Assembly (NCBI GenBank): GCA_024280975.1 | Contig: JAMXLQ010000169.1 | Location: forward strand, 1-8,392 | DNA from: Methanosarcina sp. | GTDB lineage: Archaea > Halobacteriota > Methanosarcinia > Methanosarcinales > Methanosarcinaceae | Reading direction: 5' to 3' | DNA: 8,392 nt | Part shown: one piece after another, positions 4,199-8,392 of the stretch | How positions within the stretch are numbered: position 1 is the stretch's first letter | How the letters are laid out: each line of letters starts with the position of its first letter | Notes under the pieces: generated by a model | Databases searched by the model: none | What the model was told of the DNA's origin: nothing | What the model saw: only the letters and a program-made list of their open reading frames with translations | Made by a program: the position numbers and the translations under genes

Positions 4199-5203
4199 AT
4201 TACCAAGGATAAAAGAAAAGTTCAGTTTACAGGAAATTCTACCTATATTGTTTCTCTCCCCATAAAATGGGTCCGGGATATAGGGCTTGAGGCCGGGGAT
4301 ACCCTTACTCTTACGCCTATGCCTAACAGAACCCTGCTTGTTTCTTCCAGTGCAGTTTCAAAGGAACGTTCCGCCATCAACGCAACTATCGATTATATTC
4401 ACGCCGACAGTGCAGAGAATAATCTCAGGATTCTTATTTCTCATTATCTTGTGGGCTATGATGTTATCAGGCTAACTACCAAAAAAGGCTTCAGCGCCTA
4501 TGACCGCAAGTTCATCAAGGATTCTGTGCGTCAGAAGTTGATAGGGCTTGAACTTATAGAAGAATCTCGGAATGAACTGGTCTTCCAGTGCCTTCTGAAC
4601 TATAATGACCTTCCACTTACCAGGGTAATTAAAAACATGTATGGTCTCGTGCTTTCCATGCTTGAAGATTCCATGGCTGCTCTCAGAGATCATAATGTGG
4701 AAATCGCTGAAGATGTCATCCAGAGAGACGACGATGTAGACCGCTTTTATCTTCTTGCTGTCCGCCAGCTCAAAGCTTCAATAGAAGATATCGAGCTCTC
4801 TGAAAAGATCGGAATTCGGCATCCCAGAGAGTGCCTAGGATATAGACTTATTACGAAAAGCATTGAGCGCGTCGGAGATCACGCTGTAAAGATAGCAAAA
4901 AGTGTCCTGAAAATGGACTCCGGAATCAACGCTGATGACCCCATCTTCAAGATGGCTGAACTTTCCTGCAAAGTTTTCGAAAGCTCAATAGATTCGATGA
5001 CGGAAGAAGACCTACAGGCTATTAACAAAATCGTCGTAGAGGCCAAGAAAGTTTCCCAGTTCGGAGTTTCTCTAGAGCCGCAGAACTGCGAAGGTTCAGG
5101 CAATATTGAACTTAGCATGATCTTGGAAAGTCTCAGAAGAGTTTCGGAATACAGTGCTGATATTGCAGAAGTTGCAATCAACATGAACATTAAGCGAGTC
5201 TAA
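4199..5203 (+). CDS. phosphate-regulator-like protein: AbrB domain fused to two PhoU domains
   Basis: Read from ATT at 4199, the protein has 334 residues. The N-terminal 5-45 is a SpoVT/AbrB-type swapped-hairpin DNA-binding domain (KVQFTGNSTYIVSLPIKWV, then GLEAGDTLTL). Residues about 55-135 form a linker domain. PhoU repeats follow at about 145-240 and 247-330. The first keeps the PhoU metal-site signature as S-I-E-R-V-G-D-H (221-228). The second is degenerate (S-L-R-R-V-S-E-Y, 311-318). PhoU proteins restrain phosphate transport and signalling, and in archaea the AbrB-PhoU fusion is thought to act as a transcription regulator. No pst or pit transporter is next to it, so a phosphate role comes from family knowledge only. 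The first in-frame ATG (4319) would remove the AbrB domain, and no ATG, GTG or TTG exists between the upstream stop (4109) and it. Transcription is likely terminated by the hairpin at the stop codon. Confidence 0.85.
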   Translation: MTKDKRKVQFTGNSTYIVSLPIKWVRDIGLEAGDTLTLTPMPNRTLLVSSSAVSKERSAINATIDYIHADSAENNLRILISHYLVGYDVIRLTTKKGFSAYDRKFIKDSVRQKLIGLELIEESRNELVFQCLLNYNDLPLTRVIKNMYGLVLSMLEDSMAALRDHNVEIAEDVIQRDDDVDRFYLLAVRQLKASIEDIELSEKIGIRHPRECLGYRLITKSIERVGDHAVKIAKSVLKMDSGINADDPIFKMAELSCKVFESSIDSMTEEDLQAINKIVVEAKKVSQFGVSLEPQNCEGSGNIELSMILESLRRVSEYSADIAEVAINMNIKRV

Positions 5204-5345
5204 ATCTCAAAGATTTAGATTTCTATTTCTTTTTTATTTTTTGCCTTTTTCACTTTTTCTATTCTCTTTCGATTTTTTCATTTCTTTTTTATTTATTCTC
5301 TATCTTTCTTCTTATTTCTCTATTTTTTTTCTTTATTTTTTCTCT
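5200..5345 (+). terminator. stop-overlapping hairpin and long pyrimidine tract
   Basis: CTAAATCT (5200-5207), loop CAA and AGATTTAG (5211-5218) form a perfect 8-bp stem containing the TAA stop (5201-5203). It is followed by a T/C-rich tract in which 106 of the 120 bases at 5221-5340 are pyrimidines, with only two G. It would end the plus-strand transcript efficiently. The complementary strand is A/G-rich, so it offers no T-tract for the converging permease transcript. Confidence 0.7.
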
Positions 5346-5350
5346 TTTTC

Positions 5351-6079
5351 TCATACACAGGCCTTCCTAAACTGATATGTCCCAAGAATTACCATAATTC
5401 CGGCTCCTATAGTCAGACTTATGAGTCCCTGAACAGGTATTCCTCCTTCAAACAGCATTCTTGTGCTATCTATTGCGTAACTTACCGGATTGAGCTTGGC
5501 CAGAGTCTTCAACCAGGCAGGCATGACATCATATGGCATGAGTGCACTGCTGGTGAAGAATAAAGGCATGCTGATCATGCTGTTAACAGCCGAATAGCTG
5601 TCATGGTCACTTAAGTACAGTCCTATCATAGTTGAGAGAGCAGAGAAAAATGCCGAAAACAAAAACAGTGTGAGATATATTAAAACTATCTGCACAGGGT
5701 TCAATATCCTTACCCCAAGAAGAGCAGCTATCAGGAGTATTACAGTTGCCTGCATCAAGCCTCTTACGCTGATAAATAGGATTTTTCCATACAGCATGCT
5801 TTCTCTTGGCGAGGGCATGGCAAGGAACTTATTCAAAAAACCCAGTATTTTATCGAAAATCATAAGAGACCCTCCCTGTAGAGAAGAAAAGAGCATAGTC
5901 ATGACAAGAATGCCAGGGGTAATAAACTCTAGATAATTGTCCGTAAACTTTGTTGGCAGGGCAAGCCCTACAAATACCAGCCAAGCTGCCGGCATTACGA
6001 GAGAAGAAATAACAGTAACCCTTCCTCTTAGCCATTTTACGAGGTCCCTTTCAAAATAATAGAATACCGCTCTCATCAT
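5351..6079 (-). CDS. ABC-2 type transporter permease (DrrB-like)
   Basis: A 242-residue membrane protein with about six hydrophobic segments (near 21-41, 51-70, 105-125, 130-156, 164-182 and 216-235), the normal size and layout for ABC-2 export permeases. The amphipathic N-terminus (residues 5-20) and the family signature near the last helix, L-N-P-V-S-Y-A-I-D-S-T-R-M-L-F-E-G (196-212), identify the family. It overlaps the ATPase gene by 4 nt (ATGA), so the two are translationally coupled. Its start region reads ATGATG, preceded by GAGGCGGAG inside the ATPase gene. With the ATPase it should form a dimeric exporter in the cell membrane. Related systems export drugs, lipids or polysaccharides, and nothing here fixes the substrate. 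Confidence 0.88.
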   Translation of the reverse strand: MMRAVFYYFERDLVKWLRGRVTVISSLVMPAAWLVFVGLALPTKFTDNYLEFITPGILVMTMLFSSLQGGSLMIFDKILGFLNKFLAMPSPRESMLYGKILFISVRGLMQATVILLIAALLGVRILNPVQIVLIYLTLFLFSAFFSALSTMIGLYLSDHDSYSAVNSMISMPLFFTSSALMPYDVMPAWLKTLAKLNPVSYAIDSTRMLFEGGIPVQGLISLTIGAGIMVILGTYQFRKACV

Positions 6080-6843
6080 CTCCGCCTCAGAAGGTTTCTG
6101 AACTGAGTTGAATTGAACCCTGCCTGCTCTTCAGGGGTTTTAACGTTCTCAAGGAAAACGTCATTAAGGGAGGTATCTTCCCCTATGGAGATTACCAAGT
6201 TATCAGGAGAACCAACAACCGCAATTCTCCCTTTATCAATAATAGCAACTCTGTTGCAGTACTTCTCTGCCTCTTCAAGGTAATGAGTGGTCATGAAGAT
6301 AGTCATTCCTTTGGCCTTAAGCATCCTGATATGTTCCCATATCTTCTTTCTGCCACTCACATCCAGTCCAAGGGTGGGTTCATCCAAAAACAGAACCTCA
6401 GGCTCATGTACAAGGGCCTGAGCAAGTTCAAGGCGCCTTCTCATTCCTCCTGAATATGTTGATACAAGGTCGCCTGCACGGTCTGAAAGCTCCATCATTT
6501 CAAGCGCTTCATTCACTTTTGAGTTTTTGTCAGGAATCCCATAGAGCTTTGCATAAAGCAGTACATTTTCCCTGCCTGTGAGTTTCCGGTCCACCGCCAT
6601 ATCCTGTGGAACATAACTTATCTTTGACCTTACTTTTTTTGATTCTTTTACTATATCGTATACGCAGATTTTTGCAGTGCCGCTGCTGGGTTTTAGCAGA
6701 GTTGTAAGCATCATAACTGTCGTACTTTTGCCTGCTCCATTGGGACCCAGAAGACCAAAAATCTCATTTTCAACATCAAGATCAAGATTGTCAACAGCAA
6801 GCAGGTTTCCAAAGGATCTGGATAATTTTCTTATTTCTATCAC
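6076..6843 (-). CDS. ABC transporter ATP-binding protein (DrrA-like)
   Basis: 255 residues from a GTG start (6843), about 6 nt after AAGGGGAT. All nucleotide-binding motifs are present: Walker A G-P-N-G-A-G-K-S-T (33-41), Q-loop Gln80, signature Y-S-G-G-M (130-134), Walker B L-F-L-D-E-P (151-156) with catalytic Glu155, D-loop G-L-D (159-161) and switch His187. The C-terminal S-L-N-D-V-F-L-E (225-232) is the short tail domain typical of DrrA/NatA-type export ATPases. The signature has Tyr in place of the first Leu, a common variant. It is the first gene of a two-gene operon with the permease and powers that exporter from the cytoplasmic side. No accessory or regulator gene is attached, and the substrate is unknown. 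Confidence 0.93.
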   Translation of the reverse strand: MIEIRKLSRSFGNLLAVDNLDLDVENEIFGLLGPNGAGKSTTVMMLTTLLKPSSGTAKICVYDIVKESKKVRSKISYVPQDMAVDRKLTGRENVLLYAKLYGIPDKNSKVNEALEMMELSDRAGDLVSTYSGGMRRRLELAQALVHEPEVLFLDEPTLGLDVSGRKKIWEHIRMLKAKGMTIFMTTHYLEEAEKYCNRVAIIDKGRIAVVGSPDNLVISIGEDTSLNDVFLENVKTPEEQAGFNSTQFRNLLRRR

Positions 6844-6887
6844 AGGTATCCCCTTGCAATTGCATAAACAGATCTATAAACCTGAAG

Positions 6888-6896
6888 TATAATAAA
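6888..6896 (-). promoter_or_regulatory. TATA box for the ABC exporter operon
   Basis: The minus strand reads TTTATTATA. A start about 25 nt downstream (near 6865) gives a leader of about 20 nt that still contains the ribosome-binding site. Confidence 0.4.
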
Positions 6897-7060
6897 TTCC
6901 ACTTGTATACATATTGTAAAGAAGTTTTATGATAACAATATTTATGATTGCAAATTCCGCCTCGGTTTTGAGATTTTTGACTTGAAAGTCTTCGATTTTC
7001 ATCTTAAATTCTACAGGCTCTCTCAAAAATAGAATCCCGTTTTTCAAAACTACAACAAAA
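6897..7060. other. divergent promoter region between the exporter operon and polB
   Basis: No gene seen. GACTT-GA-AAGTC (6979-6990) is a small perfect palindrome roughly midway between the two promoters and could be a regulator site, though it is short. Confidence 0.35.
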
Positions 7061-7068
7061 GTTATATG
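7061..7068 (+). promoter_or_regulatory. TATA-like box for the DNA polymerase gene
   Basis: GTTATATG lies 21-28 nt before the ATG at 7089 and is preceded by the A-rich CAACAAAA. Standard archaeal spacing would put the transcript start at or within a few bases of the ATG. Confidence 0.4.
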
Positions 7069-7088
7069 TCTATCTAAAAACCTAAACC

Positions 7089-8392
7089 ATGCCTATGGAT
7101 TTCCAGATCTTGGATGCAGACTATGAAGTCGTTAATGACAGTAGTCCCGTAATCCGCCTCTTTGGCAGAGGAGCGGACGGGAGGAGCGTTTGCTGTTTTG
7201 TTCCCAATTTTGAGCCTTATTTTTATCTCAAGGCCTCTGGAGACCTTCATGCCGTAGCCAGGCTTATCAAAGACACTTTTGCGCAAGTTAAAAAAGTCGA
7301 AATTGTTGAGAAATTCGAGCCTATCGGATATCAAAAAACAAAAATAAAGATGCTCAGGGTTACTACCCACCTGCCCAAAGAGGTTCCCGAGATAAGGGAC
7401 GAGATTCTGAAGCTACAGGAAGTATTGAGGGCTAAAGGCAAATGGGAAGTCTATGAGACTGATATTCTCTTCCGAAATCGTTTTTTAATTGATAGAGATC
7501 TCGGAGGCATGGTCTGGGTATCTGCAGAAGGAAACCCAGTTGACCCTTCAAGATATATCCGGACTAGCAGTTCAGGCAGTTTTCGATGCGAGAATTTTGC
7601 ATGTGACTCTTCAATCCTTGCATCTGGATTCAATAAAGTTGAAAATCTTAACATTGCTCCATTAAAGTATCTAGCTTTCGATATCGAGTGCCTGCCTCTT
7701 GATGGAGGAATGCCCTCTCCGGACGTTTCCCCTATAGTCATGATCAGCTTTTCCTTCGAGCCGGAGTATAAAGGGCATAAAACTCTTGTGCTTCTGGCAA
7801 AACATGTGGAAGGTCTGAATTCCGATGTTTGTCCCTGCAAGGACGAGACTGAGATGCTAAATCAATTTTTCAAGATTTTCTGTGAGTACGACCCTGACAT
7901 TGTAGTGGGATATAATCACCAGGATTTCGATATTCCTTATATAACGGACAGAGTCAAAACTCTAGTTGCGAAAGGAGAATTAATAAATCCTATTGTTGGT
8001 CGGGATGGTAGCAAAATAGGTTACAGGCGATTCGGGCTTATCACCCGCACCGAAGTGAAAGGTCGTGTGGTTGTGGACGCACTTCCTCTGGTAAGAAGAG
8101 CTTTCAGTCTGAAACAGTACACCCTGCGTGCAGTTTCAAAGGAACTTTTGAACCGTGAAAAACTGGATGTGCCTCCTCTTGAGATGGAAGAATACTGGCT
8201 TGATACGGGGGACAAGTTCAAAAAATTCGTCGATTACTCACGCAGGGACGCAGAGCTTGCCCTTGAACTTATCCTTAATCTGAGACTCCTTGACAAGTAT
8301 ATAGCCCTTGCCCAGGTAAGCGGAAGTCTGCTTCAGGAAACCGTTGACGGGGGCCAGACTTCGATGGTTGAAACGCTTCTTCTCAGAGAGTT
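7089..8392 (+). CDS. polB: family B DNA polymerase, N-terminal half (partial, right edge)
   Basis: 434 codons are visible and the frame is open to the window edge, about half of a typical archaeal PolB. The N-terminal domain (1-190) carries the E-P-Y-F-Y region. The 3'-5' exonuclease domain has its three metal-binding motifs intact: Exo I F-D-I-E (197-200), Exo II Y-N-H-Q-D-F-D (275-281) and Exo III Y-S-R-R-D-A (383-388), so proofreading should be active. The last residues (V-S-G-S...Q-T-S-M-V-E) enter the palm approach. The polymerase motifs A, B and C lie outside the window. The enzyme copies chromosomal DNA for replication or repair. No ribosome-binding site precedes the ATG. A second in-frame ATG lies two codons downstream. 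It is divergent from the exporter operon and shows no functional link to it. Confidence 0.95.
   Translation, partial: MPMDFQILDADYEVVNDSSPVIRLFGRGADGRSVCCFVPNFEPYFYLKASGDLHAVARLIKDTFAQVKKVEIVEKFEPIGYQKTKIKMLRVTTHLPKEVPEIRDEILKLQEVLRAKGKWEVYETDILFRNRFLIDRDLGGMVWVSAEGNPVDPSRYIRTSSSGSFRCENFACDSSILASGFNKVENLNIAPLKYLAFDIECLPLDGGMPSPDVSPIVMISFSFEPEYKGHKTLVLLAKHVEGLNSDVCPCKDETEMLNQFFKIFCEYDPDIVVGYNHQDFDIPYITDRVKTLVAKGELINPIVGRDGSKIGYRRFGLITRTEVKGRVVVDALPLVRRAFSLKQYTLRAVSKELLNREKLDVPPLEMEEYWLDTGDKFKKFVDYSRRDAELALELILNLRLLDKYIALAQVSGSLLQETVDGGQTSMVETLLLRE

Noticed and set aside
4287..4475. 62-codon frame starting with ATG at the beginning of the AbrB-PhoU gene
   Set aside because: It overlaps the AbrB domain in a different frame and lacks a ribosome-binding site. 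It does not explain the missing start codon.
7074..8221. Minus-strand frames opposite the DNA polymerase gene
   Set aside because: They are antisense of a well-recognised coding sequence with intact exonuclease motifs.

Overview
This window most likely comes from a methanogenic archaeon of the Methanosarcina type. The genes sit in large AT-rich intergenic spacers with TATA-like boxes 20-30 nt ahead of expected transcript starts. Ribosome-binding sites are G-rich (AGGGGGT and similar). The gene content fits too: a two-domain DUF1259 secreted protein, an AbrB-PhoU fusion and an archaeal family B DNA polymerase. The genus is inferred from gene style and not from an rRNA or other marker.

Layout. 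Positions 1-75 may hold the tail of an unrecognised gene, followed by a hairpin/T-tract. Positions 383-1341 (minus) encode a secreted protein with two DUF1259 repeats, a TTG start and a terminator hairpin that swallows its stop codon. Positions 1342-3223 are an accessory, partly decayed zone. It contains a 12-bp inverted repeat ahead of the DUF1259 gene, a GC-rich element able to fold (1509-1580), and two copies of a dispersed repeat (1601-1750 and 2490-2563) that differ by the number of 25-bp tandem units. It also contains a long hairpin (1835-1896), a 59-aa Gly/Phe/Cys-rich small protein on the minus strand (2021-2200) and two divergent gene remnants (2566-2753 minus, 2756-2968 plus; the latter resembles the tail of a DUF421/YetF membrane protein).

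The right half is ordinary chromosome. A hemerythrin-domain protein (3224-3676) stands alone with its own promoter. An AbrB-PhoU-PhoU regulator (4199-5203) has no ATG, GTG or TTG that would include its AbrB domain and appears to start at ATT. It converges on a two-gene ABC-2 exporter operon (ATPase 6076-6843, permease 5351-6079, minus strand, 4-nt overlap), and a 130-nt pyrimidine tract lies between them. A divergent family B DNA polymerase gene starts at 7089 and runs off the right edge with its 3'-5' exonuclease motifs intact.

No phage, CRISPR or intact transposase was seen. The most unusual items are the small Cys/Gly/Phe protein, the ATT start of the PhoU-family gene, the variable 25-bp repeat family and the foldable GC-rich element.
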